Shown: positions 22,501 to 31,465, numbered from the stretch's first letter. The stretch is DNA of 64,000 bases from Rhinopomastus cyanomelas (GCA_013400115.1 VXBP01004230.1:186001-250000); one strand, 5' to 3'. Numbers and translations are program-made. The notes: a model not told the origin generated them from the letters alone.

Positions 22501-25441
22501 GACAGATCAGCCTGCACTTGTGCTACAGTGGTCTTGTGTCACATCACAGAATCACCGAGTTACTGAGGCTGGAAAAGGCCTCTAAGATCATCCAGCCCAG
22601 CCTGGGATCAAACATCATCACAACCAGCTACACCAGGACACAAAGCGCCACATTCAGTCTGTCCTTAAACACCTCCAAGAACAAGGACTCCACCGCCTCA
22701 CTGGGCCGTTCATTCCAGTGTCTGCTCACCATTACGAAGGGCTTCCTAACATCCAACCTAAACGTCCCCTGGCACAGCTTCAGGCCCTGCCTTCTCATCC
22801 TATCACTAGTTGCCTGGGAGAAGAGCCTGACCCCTGCTTGTCTACAACTTCCCTTTGGGTAATTGTAGACAGTTGATGAGGTCCCCCCATTGAGTGGCCT
22901 CTTCTCCAGGCTTCCTCAGCCTCTCCTCATCACACTTTCCTTCCAGTCCCTTCCCCAGCCTCACTGCTCCTCTGGATCTGCTCCAGTACCTCAATCTCAT
23001 GAAGTGAGGGGTCCAGAACTGCCCACAGTAATCAAAGGGAGGCCTCCCCATTGCCCAGTACAGAGGGAGAATTACATCCCTAGTCCTGCTGGCCACACTA
23101 TTCCTGATACGAGCCAGGATACCACTGGTCTTCTGGGCCACCTGGGCACACTGCTGGTTTCTGTCCAGCCTGTTGTCACCCAGTAATCCCAGGTCCCTCT
23201 CTGCCAGGCTGCTCCCAGCCACTCATCCCCCACTCCATCCCCAGACCCCATGGGGTTGTTGTGTAGGACCCTGCACTTGGCCTTGTTAAACTTTATCCTT
23301 TTGGCCTCTGCCCACTGATCCAGCCCAACCAGCTCTTTCTGCAGCATCTTCCTCCCCTCCAGCAGATCGACCCTCCCGCCCAACTTGGTGTCATCCACAA
23401 ATTTACCAAGGGGATATTCAATCCCCTCATCTAGCACCCTGTCTTAAATTCACTGGAAGAAGATTAAGCCAGCACTTCAAGGCAGAGTGCTGGCATTGTG
23501 CACAATGCTCCACAGCTATAAAAAAATAAATAGATAAACAGGACTTGTGTCTTCCTGAATAGGCTGCTCTCAAACCAACACTTTGGTCATGTGAAAGGTA
23601 GTTAAATACCTACTATCACTCCAAGATTCCTACAAAGAGTGCTAAAAAGCACAGTGCACCATCATATCAAATGCATCTGTGTTCTGCAACAAAATCTTTC
23701 TTGTTTAGAATATCTTGCATGTAGTTGATTTCTTCTACTTTTAAATGCCCATGAGAAATATGCATTAGGAGGACTGCACAGACAGAAACATCACCAGCTA
23801 CAGCTATGCTTTACTGTGTGAGTGTTCATGAAATGCTGACACAGGGTACGTTCAATCGCAGAGGACAGCAAGGAGTGTGATCAGTCTTCCAGAAGAACTA
23901 GGGAGGTCAACCTGTTTCACACAAAGCCATTAATAACCTCCTCCTTGAGAGCCTCTGCCATCTGTGATGATACCTTAGAGGCTAAATATTCTCTAGCTGC
24001 CTCCCAACCACCAGTGCTGGCAAAAGCATTCCCTCTCAGGGCTTGTGCAGTCATAAGGACATCTGTCTCTCACCTTTGGTGGCAGCTACAATTCTCCTTC
24101 ACACACGGCTTATAAGCTTCCACAGCCTTCTTAATTTTGTCAGTTAGTGCTTTCCATTTGGCATCTAAAACACACAGGAAGGGAAAACACCACAGGAATT
24201 AATCCATTAAACTACCAGAACAACTATCAGGAGCTGAACAGATCAGGTTCTGTGCTACAACCTCCCAGGATGAAAAGCTCGAGTCAAAGGCTTAACACTG
24301 AAAGCAAAATAATGAAATTATTGTACTAATGTCAACAAATATTTACAAATGTCTAGCAACTGGTTTTCCATTCTGTTATGTAATTTTCAGCTTGAAAGTG
24401 TTTTATTTTGTGTGGCTGAAACAATTTGTGCCCTGCTTCCTGACACTGTCTTGTACCAAAATCTAGAGGCCCTTCAGCTTTTCTGGACCTTTGGACAATA
24501 TTATCTGTACCAGAAAGCTCAGCAAAGATATCCAAGCAGCCTTCCTCTTGCAGATCTCTAAGGGCATGACACAACATCAGATTTGTAGTTGTGTCATGTT
24601 GCTGACTTCTTCTGACTGCGTGGTTTCAGTAGCACAGACCTATGAGTAGTAGTAGCACATTAACCCTTCACTTACAACTTCTCATGCCTTGGGGAAATTG
24701 TGCAATGCAGGTTTTAGTTGATGGCTGATGACTCAAACATCACGGGAAGCATATATTAACTAAAAGTGTTAAATTTGGGGATAAATAAGGGGACTTTTTT
24801 AACAGAGTGGACAGGACAAAGCATCCGAAGCTCAGTGAGTGAAGACGTGGAAGATCTGTGGAGAAACAGTTGCTGTTACTCGATCATTACACTGAATACA
24901 GACAGAACCATGGAATGTATCGGGGTGGAAGAGACCTCCAAAAGCCATCTAGTCCAACCACCCCTACCACAAGCAGGGCCATCACTCACTAGAACGGATT
25001 GCTCAGAGCCCCATCCAGCCTGACCTTGAATGGCTCCAGGGATGGGGCCTCCACCCACCTCTCTGGGCAACCTGTTCCAGGGATTCCCCACCCTCAGGTT
25101 AAAGAGCTTTTCTTGATGTTCACCCTCAGTCTGCCCTTTGCCAGCAGACTGCAATCCCTGCTCGAGTCGCTAAACGATAACCACAGATTCCAGCTTTGAA
25201 ACAAAGCTCCTCCCGCCTTCCCTTTCACCCCTGGGGGCCGCCACGGAGGGGATACGAAGAGGAGGCGGTGGCAGCGGCGAGACCAACCCTCCCGATCCCC
25301 ATCCCTGGCCGCAGCGTCAGACCCGAGCGACGGGACGCGCTCTGAGCCCCGCTCACCTCCCGGGCCGCCCGCCCCGACCGGCCCCATCAGCCACACGACC
25401 AGCACCGCCAGCGCCCAGGCGGCCAGCGCCGCCCGCCTCAT
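7443..25441 (-). CDS. POGLUT1: POGLUT1, protein O-glucosyltransferase 1 (complete, 11 coding exons)
   Basis: An ER-lumen GT90/CAP10-family enzyme that transfers glucose (also xylose) from UDP-sugar to serine in EGF repeats, notably of Notch. The spliced CDS is the complement of 25357-25441, 24074-24164, 21361-21504, 19964-20099, 15984-16105, 14425-14484, 12799-12898, 11966-12024, 9198-9365, 8199-8255 and 7443-7599. All junctions are GT-AG and phases agree; the total is 1179 nt, 392 aa, the human length. Visible features: an N-terminal hydrophobic signal peptide (residues about 1-24), sequon NCS at 53, D133 in VRDYPQVPKW (catalytic base in the human enzyme), ERD at 217-219, D233 and R279 (sites of human disease substitutions), and a C-terminal KTEL for ER retrieval. 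The start is the first ATG before the signal peptide. TIMMDC1 follows downstream on the same strand, as in human. No break was seen. Introns are loaded with CR1. Confidence 0.97.
8199..8255 (-). CDS. POGLUT1: POGLUT1 coding exon 10
   Basis: Residues 322-340, ELLQFVKENDAIAQEISA, matching human ELLQFVKANDDVAQEIAE. Acceptor TTTCAG, donor GTAAGT. Confidence 0.95.
8561..9016 (-). mobile_element. Young CR1 LINE in POGLUT1 intron 9
   Basis: The C-terminal part of CR1 ORF2 is open (LERVQRRATRLVRGLEHKPY then EERLRELGLFSLEKRRLRGD) through to the stop and 3' end. It is about 97% identical by eye to the copy at 36229-36877, so both are recent. Confidence 0.95.
9198..9365 (-). CDS. POGLUT1: POGLUT1 coding exon 9 (R279)
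   Basis: Residues 266-321, YLFNFRGVAASFRLKHLFLC then GSLVFHVGEEWLEFFYPQLK then PWVHYIPVRSDLSNV. This is the most conserved block of the enzyme and includes R279. Acceptor TTAAAG, donor GTGCGA. Confidence 0.97.
9400..11300. other. Unique intron 8 sequence of POGLUT1
   Basis: No repeat, exon or other feature was seen. AT-rich, non-coding. Confidence 0.6.
11322..11920 (-). mobile_element. CR1 LINE in POGLUT1 intron 8
   Basis: A well-preserved copy with an open ORF2 end (FILRWIRRGVVSRLKEVHLF...LRRLKPTWMCSCVT) and tail CACAGAATCACAAAACATTA. Its 5' edge is about 45 bp from exon 8. Confidence 0.95.
11966..12024 (-). CDS. POGLUT1: POGLUT1 coding exon 8
   Basis: Residues 247-265, DTLGKPPAKEIPLVDHCKY, matching human DTLGKPAAKDVHLVDHCKY. 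Donor GTAAGA. A minus-strand CR1 starts about 45 bp into the next intron. Confidence 0.96.
12799..12898 (-). CDS. POGLUT1: POGLUT1 coding exon 7
   Basis: Residues 213-246, TSPERDPLILLSRENPELVD then AEYTKNQAWKSEK. It contains the ERD motif and D233. The donor is GTGTGT, phase 0. Confidence 0.96.
13875..14293 (+). mobile_element. CR1 LINE split by a nested CR1 (POGLUT1 intron 6)
   Basis: The left half (TTCTCCCAAACTACTAATGA...GATGAGAGGAAAT) and the right half (CATCAAGCTGCACCAGGGGA to GGACTTGATGATC) are collinear in CR1, separated by a minus insertion at 13913-14090. Confidence 0.85.
13913..14090 (-). mobile_element. CR1 nested in a plus-strand CR1
   Basis: ATAGAATCATTTGGGATTGG through GGCAGCCTGTTCCAGTGCTC, a 5'-truncated copy of the AAGATCATCTAGTCCAAG subfamily. 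Confidence 0.9.
14294..14384 (-). mobile_element. CR1 3' end, third element of the intron-6 mosaic
   Basis: ATCATAGGATGTTAGGGGTT...CCCCCCTGCCAGAGCAGGAC, facing the preceding plus copy and stopping at the N. Confidence 0.85.
14385..14385. other. Unknown base (N), probable assembly-gap placeholder
   Basis: A single N at the point where a minus-strand CR1 tail stops abruptly and ordinary intron begins, 40 bp from POGLUT1 exon 6. Confidence 0.6.
14425..14484 (-). CDS. POGLUT1: POGLUT1 coding exon 6
   Basis: Residues 193-212, SAEKWPWRKKISKGYFRGS, the GT90 W-x-W-(R/K)-K-K...FRGS motif. Donor GTGAGT. An unknown base at 14385 and a CR1 mosaic begin 40 bp into the following intron. Confidence 0.95.
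15464..15480. repeat. (ATA)n microsatellite
   Basis: Seventeen bases of uninterrupted ATA repeats in POGLUT1 intron 5. Confidence 0.9.
15984..16105 (-). CDS. POGLUT1: POGLUT1 coding exon 5
   Basis: Residues 153-192, TSEYNDIMYPAWTFWEGGPA then VWPIYPTGLGRWDLMREDL. This is a highly conserved GT90 segment. Acceptor CTTAAG, donor GTATGT. Confidence 0.97.
16306..16580 (+). mobile_element. CR1 LINE, 3' fragment
   Basis: NGCELEQRRFHISMRRNFFT ORF2 end, then GATGATCTTTCGAGGTCCC. It lies in POGLUT1 intron 4, antisense. Confidence 0.93.
16881..17344 (+). mobile_element. CR1 LINE, older subfamily
   Basis: CTGGGCTCCCCAGTACAAGA to GATCTCCAGAGGTCCC...TGTGATTCTATGA; ORF2 is broken. Confidence 0.9.
17672..17843 (+). 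mobile_element. CR1 LINE, degraded fragment
   Basis: GTTAGATACTGGGAAACATG through GTGGTCCCTTCCAACT, with many substitutions. Confidence 0.65.
18080..18756 (+). mobile_element. CR1 LINE, 0.7 kb
   Basis: ORF2 parts such as SREVTVPLYSALVRPQLKYR and MRELRVFSLKKRRLRRDLIA in two frames, ending CTTTTCCAGCCTAAACTGTT. POGLUT1 intron 4. Confidence 0.93.
19964..20099 (-). CDS. POGLUT1: POGLUT1 coding exon 4 (catalytic D133)
   Basis: Residues 107-152, CSGVEHFLLG through VINVRDYPQVPKW to PVFSFSK. D133 is the general base of the human enzyme. The donor that keeps the frame is AAG|GTGCAC, a weak +4 to +6 context; a better-looking GTAAGG lies four bases earlier but would shift the frame into exon 5. Confidence 0.96.
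20243..20645 (+). mobile_element. CR1 LINE in POGLUT1 intron 3
   Basis: MKGVEHLPEEERLRELG...RGNGCQLEHMRFHINIRRNF then the 3' end with TTTGTGATTCTGTGA, starting about 145 bp upstream of exon 4. Confidence 0.93.
20704..21200 (-). mobile_element. CR1 LINE hosting a nested tail
   Basis: CACAGAATCAGTAAGGCTGG to CATTGGTCTCCTCTGGACC. The element is interrupted at 21006-21070 by the tail of a younger CR1. Confidence 0.9.
21006..21070 (-). mobile_element. 65-bp CR1 tail nested in another CR1
   Basis: ATCACAGTATTATCAAGGTT...CATCAAGTCCAACCTGT, the same subfamily as the young copies at 8561 and 36877, both in the same orientation as its host. Confidence 0.9.
21361..21504 (-). CDS. POGLUT1: POGLUT1 coding exon 3
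   Basis: Residues 59-106, including DLAPFRGGISKEMI and KLGTHYQIVKNRLYRE, near identical to the human protein. Acceptor TTTCAG, donor GTAAGA. Confidence 0.97.
22063..22104. repeat. Two-copy 21-bp tandem duplication
   Basis: AGACTGGAAGGCTAAACTAGA occurs twice without mismatch (22063-22083 and 22084-22104), in POGLUT1 intron 2. Confidence 0.95.
22543..23432 (-). mobile_element. CR1 LINE with RT C-terminus (POGLUT1 intron 2)
   Basis: Includes the ORF2 segment LGKFVDDTKLGGRVDLLEGR, with the variant FVDD of the reverse-transcriptase YxDD-type motif, then degraded downstream ORF2 and the 3' tail. Confidence 0.95.
24074..24164 (-). CDS. POGLUT1: POGLUT1 coding exon 2
   Basis: Residues 29-58 (AKWKALTDKIKKAVEAYKPC then VKENCSCHQ). 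It carries the first conserved cysteines and the NCS glycosylation sequon at residue 53. Acceptor TTTTAG, donor GTGAGA. Confidence 0.96.
24906..25148 (-). mobile_element. CR1 LINE, 3' fragment near POGLUT1 exon 1
   Basis: ATGTATCGGGGTGGAAGAGA...AGTCTGCCCTTTGCC, about 0.2 kb downstream of exon 1 in intron 1. Confidence 0.85.
25357..25441 (-). CDS. POGLUT1: POGLUT1 coding exon 1 (signal peptide)
   Basis: Residues 1-28 plus one base of residue 29. It begins MRRAALAAWALAVLVVW and has the charged-hydrophobic form of a cleavable signal peptide. The donor is GAG|GTGAGC. This part is not conserved in sequence with mammals, so the start rests on the signal-peptide form and on the phase match with exon 2. 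Confidence 0.9.
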
Positions 25442-25502
25442 CTCGCCGCCGCCGCCGCCGTCACGGCCGCAGCCGGAGCCGCAGAAACAGGCGGCACCGC
25501 CC

Positions 25503-25514
25503 TGCGCATGCGCG
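25503..25514. promoter_or_regulatory. NRF1-type site
   Basis: TGCGCATGCGCG matches the NRF1 consensus YGCGCAYGCGCR exactly. It lies 62 bp upstream of the POGLUT1 start codon. Confidence 0.7.
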
Positions 25515-25528
25515 GGACGCCCCCACCA

Positions 25529-25538
25529 AAGATGGCGG
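25529..25538 (+). promoter_or_regulatory. YY1-type motif 1
   Basis: AAGATGGCGG, the YY1 core, in plus orientation inside the CpG island. Confidence 0.6.
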
Positions 25539-25559
25539 GTGAGGGCGCCTCCTCCCGCC

Positions 25560-25608
25560 CGGCACAAAGATGGCGGCCGTGCCGCGGGGCTCGCTGGCAG
25601 TTGTAGTT
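25560..25608 (+). other. Candidate first exon of a divergent plus-strand transcript
   Basis: A plus-strand segment starting near YY1 motif 2 and ending at a good donor, GTT|GTAAGGG (GT at 25609-25610). In human the TMEM39A first exon is head-to-head with POGLUT1. No downstream coding exon was found, so this rests on motif and donor only. Confidence 0.25.
25567..25577 (+). promoter_or_regulatory. YY1-type motif 2
   Basis: AAGATGGCGGC, 38 bp after the first copy and in the same orientation. Confidence 0.6.
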
Positions 25609-25772
25609 GTAAGGGCAGCGCTGCCCCTCCGCGCTCAGGGTAGAGAGTCCCCCGCGGGACGGGCTGACCGCAGCTTCTGCAATTTAAGGCAATGAAAGCA
25701 TAGGAACGGGGTCATGATCCCTACGGTGCAAAAACATCCAGCGCCAGAGAAGAGCTAAATGAGCATCTGGTG

Positions 25773-26022
25773 TCATAGAATCATAGAATCATCACGGCTG
25801 GAGAAAGGACCTCGAGGACCATCAAGTCCAGCCCTCGTCCCAACGTCCCCTTAACCCCTAGACCATGGCCTCAAGTGCTCTAGCTACTCTGTCTTTAAAC
25901 ACCTCCAGAGATGGGGACTCCACCACCTCCCTGGGCAGCCTGTTCCAGTGCCCAACCACTCCCCCAGTAAAGAACTTCCTAAGATCCAGTCTGAACCTCC
26001 CCTGGTGCAACTGGAGGCCATT
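25773..26022 (-). mobile_element. CR1 LINE, first block of an alternating mosaic
   Basis: TCATAGAATCATAGAATCAT to CCTGGTGCAACTGGAGGCCA, just upstream of the POGLUT1 CpG island. Confidence 0.9.
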
Positions 26023-26034
26023 GTGATGCCCCCA

Positions 26035-26370
26035 AAATAAGGAGGCACTTCTTTACTTTGGGGATGGCAGAGCACCGAAACAGGCTGTGCAAAAATCTTG
26101 TGGAGACTCCTGCTCTGAAGACACTCAAAACCCACCTAGAGTCATAGGAGCCTTTCTTCACAGAAGAGGTGTTCAAGTCTCTTAATCATCCTCACAGCTC
26201 TCTGTTGGACTCTCCCGTATATCCCTGTCTCTCTTGCACTGGGGAGCCTGAAACTGGATACAGTGTGGATGTGTTCCCGCATGATCTGCCCTAGGAGAAC
26301 CTGCTCTGGCAGAGGGGTTGTACTACATGGTCTCCAGAGGTGCTGTCCAACCCCTCTTTCACTGTGATGG
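26035..26370 (+). mobile_element. CR1 LINE split by a nested minus CR1
   Basis: GGAGGCACTTCTTTACTTTG...AAAACCCACCTAGA continues after the insert as TGGATGTGTTCCCGCATGAT...CTCCAGAGGTGCTGTCC. The halves are collinear. Confidence 0.85.
26148..26264 (-). mobile_element. CR1 fragment nested in a plus CR1
   Basis: GAGGTGTTCAAGTCTCTTAA...GAAACTGGATACAG is internal CR1 ORF2 sequence in the opposite orientation, with no CR1 3' tail. Confidence 0.75.
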
Positions 26371-26492
26371 CCCCTCCTAGTGCTGCTCGTATGCACCTCA
26401 GGAACCCCATGAGACTTATGTGGCTCTTGCGTACCTGGTGACCCTCAATCTCACCTGGGTTGTTTGGTGGGGAACTCCCCTGGACACATGAA

Positions 26493-27801
26493 TTCATAGA
26501 ATCATGGAATCATTCTGGTTGGAAAAGACACTTGGGATCGTTCAGTCAAACCATCAACCCTACTCTACAAGTTCACCCCTAAACCACATCCCCCAGCACT
26601 ACATCTAAGCTACTTTTAAACACATCCAGGGTTGGGGACTCAACTACCACCCTGAGCAGCCTGTTCCAGTGCCTGACCACTCTCTCTGGGAACAATTTCT
26701 TCCTGATGTCTAGTGTAAACCTACCCTGTTGAAGCTTGAAGCCCTTCCCTCTGGTTCTGTCTCTAATTACTTGTAAGAAGACACCGACATCACTGCAATG
26801 TCCTTTCAGATAGTTGTAGAGCACGAAGAGGTCTTCCCTTAGCTTCCTCTTCCTCAGACTAAACAGCCCCAGCTCTCTCACTCTCCCCTCATAAGATCTA
26901 TTCTCCAGGCCCTTCACTAGCTTTGTTGCCCTCCTCTGCACTCGCTCCAGCACCTCGATGTCTCCCTTGTATTGAGGTGTCCAAAACTGGACCCAGTGCT
27001 CAAGGTGTGGCCTCACCAGTGCTGAGTACAGGGGGGCAAGGACCTCCCTACTCCTGCTGGACACACAGTTTCTAATACAGGCCAGGATGGCCTTCTTGGC
27101 CACCTGGGCACCCTGTTGGCTCATATTCAGTCGCCTGCCAATTAGAACCCTCAGGTCCTTTTCTGCCAGGCTGCTCTCCAGCCACCCTGCCCCCAGCCTG
27201 TAGCTGCAGGGGATGGTTGTGACCAAAATGCAGGACCTGACCCTTGGCACTACTGAAACCCACACAGTGATCCTCAGCCCATCGATCCAGTCTGTCCAGG
27301 TCCCTCTGTTCAGCCTTTCTACCCTTCAGCAGATCAACACTCACTCCCAACTTGGTGTCGTCTACAAACTTACTGAGAGGGCACTCAGTCCCCTCACCAA
27401 GATCATTGATAAAGACGTTGAGCAGGAGCAGCACTGAGCCCTGGGGACACCACTCAGGACTCATCTCCAACCAGATTTAACTCAATTGAGGACAACCCTT
27501 CGGGTCTGGCCATCCAGTCAGTGTTCCACCCAGCAGAGTACGTGCCTGACCAAGCCATGGGCAACCAGCTTATTCATGAGGACGTTGTGGGAGACAGTGT
27601 CAAAGGCCTTACTGAAGTCCATCACTAGGCTTTCCCTCATCCACTAAGCAGGCCACCACATTATAGAACAAGATCAAGTTTGTCCAGCAAACCTGCTTGT
27701 TCATCAACCTCATGAGGCTTCTTCCCCTGGACCAACCTCTTGCTGTTGCCAAACTGTGGTTTAATTTGATCATTTAGGATGATGTCACGGATCCTTTTGC
27801 C
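26493..27801 (-). mobile_element. CR1 LINE, 1.3 kb, with reverse-transcriptase region
   Basis: The longest CR1 here. Frames show LLDKLDLVL and HNVLMNKLVAHGLV (RT middle), VFINDL and SKFVDDTKLGVSVDLLKGRK (RT active-site region), then a 228-codon open stretch with LERVQRRATKLVKGLENRSY to the ORF2 end. Frameshifts and stops make it inactive. It is 5'-truncated. Confidence 0.95.
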
Positions 27802-27910
27802 ATGGTATAAATTTTTTAATTGATTTAGATAAACTTCTCTGTATCTGTGGGAATGTGAGCTGCAGGAAAGAAGAGAAACAGCAAGATTGATGTTTGAGTG
27901 CTGTCATTGT

Positions 27911-28341
27911 AATCACAGAATTATTGAGGCTGGAAAAGACTTCTGAGCTCATCCAGCCCAGCCTGTGACTGAACATCACCACAATCACCTACACCAGGTA
28001 CTAAGTGCCACATCCAGTCTGTCCTTAAACACCTCCAGGGATGGGGACTCCACCACTGCCCTGGGCAGTCCATTCCAGGGTCTGGTCACCCTTTCTGTGA
28101 GGAAGGGCTTCCTAACATCCAACCTAACTCAGCTTCAGGCCGTTTTTATCCTGCCACTAGTTGCCTGGGAGAAGAGCCTGAGCCCCACCGGACTACAACT
28201 TCCCTTCAGGTAGTTATAGAGAGGGGTAAGATCCCCCCTGAGTCTCCTCTTCTCCAGACTAAACAACCAAGGCCCCTCAGCCTCTCCTCATCAGTCTTTC
28301 CCTCCAGTCCCTTCACCAGTCTCATTGCTCCTCCAGCACCT
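27911..28341 (-). mobile_element. CR1 LINE
   Basis: CACAGAATTATTGAGGCTGG to CATTGCTCCTCCAGCACC, old subfamily. Confidence 0.92.
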
Positions 28342-28344
28342 AAT

Positions 28345-28425
28345 ATAGAATCACAGAATCATAGAACCATAGAATCATTAGGGATTGGAAGGGACCTGAA
28401 AAGATCATCTAGTCCAAACCCCTCC
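28345..28425 (-). mobile_element. CR1 3' tail, abutting another CR1
   Basis: CATAGAATCATTAGGGATTG...ATCTAGTCCAAACCCCTCC starts within a few bases of the end of the previous CR1, same strand. Confidence 0.9.
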
Positions 28426-28429
28426 ATAG

Positions 28430-29090
28430 AACCTTCTCATAGCAAAAGGGTTTTCAGGAATTCAGTCTTCAAACTACCTTCCCTACTATTTAGGCCAGCT
28501 CAGCCATATTTAGCCAACCTTCAGGAGACAGGCTCACTAAACCCAGTGCTGGATGTAAAAACCATCTTGATAAACAGCCAAATTAATGGAGGTTGGAGGA
28601 GCTGGGGCTAAACAGACACTATATTAACATGAATCCAGAGCCATTAGTCTGTGTTTCTTCCCTAGGTTGAGTGTGGGAAGGACTGGGGGTCTGTGTCTAC
28701 ACTAACCCTCTCTCTTTCCTAACCCAGACACAGCTTTGTGGTTTTGGAATCCAGAAGGAGGTGCTGTGGCTGTTTGTTAATGAGAAGACACCTCTACACT
28801 AAGTTTCTACCTATAGAGTCAGATCAGCTGCACAATCCCCCAACTCCACTTGTCATCAAGGCCTCTTTCATGTGAAACTGAGTTGGTCCTGTAGCTGGCT
28901 GTAGGTTTGGTTGCAAAGAGGAGAAGCAGGTGCTGAGAAGGAACATAAATGTTCCCCAAGGACTGATCAATTTTGGGGAAGCAGTGGTGCTGCTGAGTCT
29001 GTACGAGCTGATAAACTCCAGGTACTAACTGTCTGCTCGGTCTGTGCAAGGCCACAGGTGAACGCTGGTATCAACTGTAGCTGTTTGACC
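28430..29090. other. Intergenic, nothing recognised
   Basis: Unique sequence between CR1 copies; no ORF or motif supported. Confidence 0.5.
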
Positions 29091-29091
29091 G

Positions 29092-29270
29092 GAGAGGAGG
29101 ATGGGGGTCCTGGTGGCCATGAGGGTGACCATGAGCCAGCAATGTGCTCTTGTGGCCAAGAGGGCCAACAGCATCCTGGGGTGGATCAGAAGAGGGGTGG
29201 TTAGCAGATCAAGAGAGGTTCTTCTCCCCCTCTACTCTGNGTCCCTTCCAATCTCTAATGACTATGATTC
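29092..29270 (+). mobile_element. CR1 LINE broken by an N
   Basis: VTMSQQCALVAKRANSILGW then IRRGVVSRSREVLLPLYS up to the N, then the 3' end CCCTTCCAATCTCTAATGA. Confidence 0.9.
29240..29240. other. Unknown base (N) inside CR1, probable assembly gap
   Basis: Left of the N a plus CR1 reads the ORF2 segment SRSREVLLPLYS; right of it is the CR1 3' end. At least about 550 bp expected in a CR1 are missing across one base, so this is a gap or join of two CR1 copies. Confidence 0.75.
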
Positions 29271-29274
29271 CATG

Positions 29275-31460
29275 TCCTACGTGCAGACAAAGACTGAAGG
29301 ATTATATCTGCATCCACCGAAACAAATTACTTCCAGGGGCTTTCTGCACACCTGCTTGCAAACTGGTAGTTGCTAGCACAACTGACTTGTAGCTGGGCTT
29401 GTCCTCCAGCTGTTGCTCTGAGTGACTGTGTGAATGAACTGTGAGGCAAGGTGTGAACGTTGTGTGCATTGTGTGCTGTTAGTACTAACAGGTTCCTAGA
29501 GTGAATCCTTGGGTGCCCAGCATGGCTGTCTCACTCCACACTTCCGTTGCACAGCCAAAGAACTTTTTCCATCCTCTTCTGGAGCCACTCTGCCTTCCTT
29601 TTGATATCTGCATAAGGTCTGCTTTTCTCCTTTTCCTCTCCAGTGTCTCTCACAGCTGCAGCTGTGAGAGATCCAAAACCGGAGGCTGGTCTGAAGACTC
29701 CCTCAAAAGTGTGAACCTTACGTAAGGGAAAAGCAAAAATCGCCGACTCTCTTCCGTGTCTATATTTGCCTCCCCTGGCCTCACTCAGTCTTAGCCATCT
29801 CCACGTGGCTAACCCACCCATCACTTCTAGCACAGCTTTCTGTCTTCCCTCTCAGGTTCCAGGCCAGATTTTCCTGCTTCTTTCCCAGCTGACTGAATAG
29901 AGACATCCGTGCGCTGTTCCAACACCGTTCCTGGTTGTTTTTCACAGCTCCCTCCTAGTCTCCTACACAGCCAGTAGAGCTGTAGTAGTTCACTCTGTAG
30001 CAAAGGTTATTTCGGGTGCTTTCTCTGAAGCAAAAAGTAGGAGTGGTAGTCAGCATAAATGTTTAATAGGCCCTGAGAGCTAAGACTTTAAGATGAAGCT
30101 CCTTTTGAAGCTACATTTACAGCCTCTGCTCTCCCAGGCTTTGTATAATGAAAGCACCCCGGGCCACTGCGGTGTGGTTTTGGCATATGTTGTAGTTCCC
30201 CTCAAGCACCTTGAATGGTTGTAAGCTTCAGAACCCCTTGACTCTCACTTCAAACACAGCCTTTGCCTCACCTTCTCTACCTTCTTAATTTCCTGCAAAT
30301 CCAGAGCTCTGTGCAGGAGCATCTGGCTCTGATCTTTGATACCCTCTCTCAAACACAGTCCCTCCCTCATTTTTTTTCTCTGCCAAATCAAGCACAAACA
30401 CCCACGAATTTACTTTCATCATGTTCCATGTGCCTGGAGTGGAAAATCACTTGGCTGTGAGTCTGGTGTCCTTGCTTTACATATTCAACACAGGTTAGAA
30501 GAAGGGTGCTTGGGAAAGAGTTTGGTTCCCTAAGCTGGTTATAACACAGAGCTTAAGAAAACATGCTTCCTGCATCTTGAGTTTCTCTCAGAGCCGTGGT
30601 CTGGCTTTTCTAACTGCTGCTACCTGCTTGCACAGGAGTGCCAGTGGGGGCTTGTCTCTAACTCACCCTTCTGTGCTAAATGGAAGTCCTAGATTTGAAT
30701 GTTTCTTGTGAGGAATAGCCATGCTGCCTGCACTGGAGTTCTCCACAAGTGCGGACGACTAGAGGAAGGTGGTGCTCATGAAAGGGGAACTACTCAGGCA
30801 TTATGAATGAAGCTTCCAGTGGTTGAGGGGTAGCTGACATGTGGCTCTCCTTATAGCTTCCTCACTTGATCATCAGTGGGACTAGTCTGGTGCAAAAGGC
30901 TTAGGCAGGCTCAAAGCTCAGTGGAGGGAGGAAGGAAGCTATAGAGGCTGCTACGTCTCCACACCTGTGATGGACATTCCCAGGGCTTTTGGGACTGAGC
31001 CCAGTCTTTCCTCTAAGAAGCCACATGGCTTTTAGAAAGTCAAGAATGTTTCCTGTTAGTGAGCTCCTCATGGAGCTCCTTTACCATTTGGCTCTGAGCT
31101 GAGTCCTGTAACACACAGCCCCATGGAGGTGTTGGGCTGTGGCTGTCAAGACTCAGCAAAGCTGGCCACATCTGCAGTATGTGGCTCGAGGGTGTTGGTA
31201 TTGAATATTCACTGATTCTATGCAAATTAGGTTAATTATGAAACTGTTATAGCAACAGGAGCACTGCCTGAGAAGTGTGGTAACAGATATGACATCCACT
31301 AAGTAAGGGCTGGGGTCATGAATTAAGGGTCAGACTAAGATCTCTCAGGGCTTGCAGATTGGCTGGGTTGGACTGGACACAACACATACACAAGATCCCA
31401 GAGTTTGGTCTTGATGAGACCCCATCTGAATCTGCCAAGGAAAGAAGTCAGCACAAAGCA
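29275..31460. other. Intergenic, nothing but a palindrome
   Basis: 2.2 kb free of CR1. Only the 26-bp palindrome at 29646 stands out. Confidence 0.5.
29646..29671. repeat. 26-bp perfect palindrome
   Basis: A perfect inverted repeat with no spacer, centred on CAGCTG-CAGCTG (two abutting E-boxes), arms TCTCTCACAGCTG. It lies in a non-CR1 intergenic stretch. Confidence 0.95.
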
Positions 31461-31465
31461 GCCAT

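Larger units (their letters stand above)
25230..25690. promoter_or_regulatory. POGLUT1: CpG-island promoter of POGLUT1, possibly bidirectional
   Basis: A CpG-rich block surrounding the POGLUT1 start. On the upstream side it holds an NRF1-type palindrome and two plus-oriented YY1-type motifs, plus a 14-bp palindrome at 25613-25626. YY1 motifs of this form usually sit just inside a transcript in sense orientation, which argues for a plus-strand start as well. In human, TMEM39A starts head-to-head with POGLUT1; bidirectionality here is inference. Confidence 0.75.
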
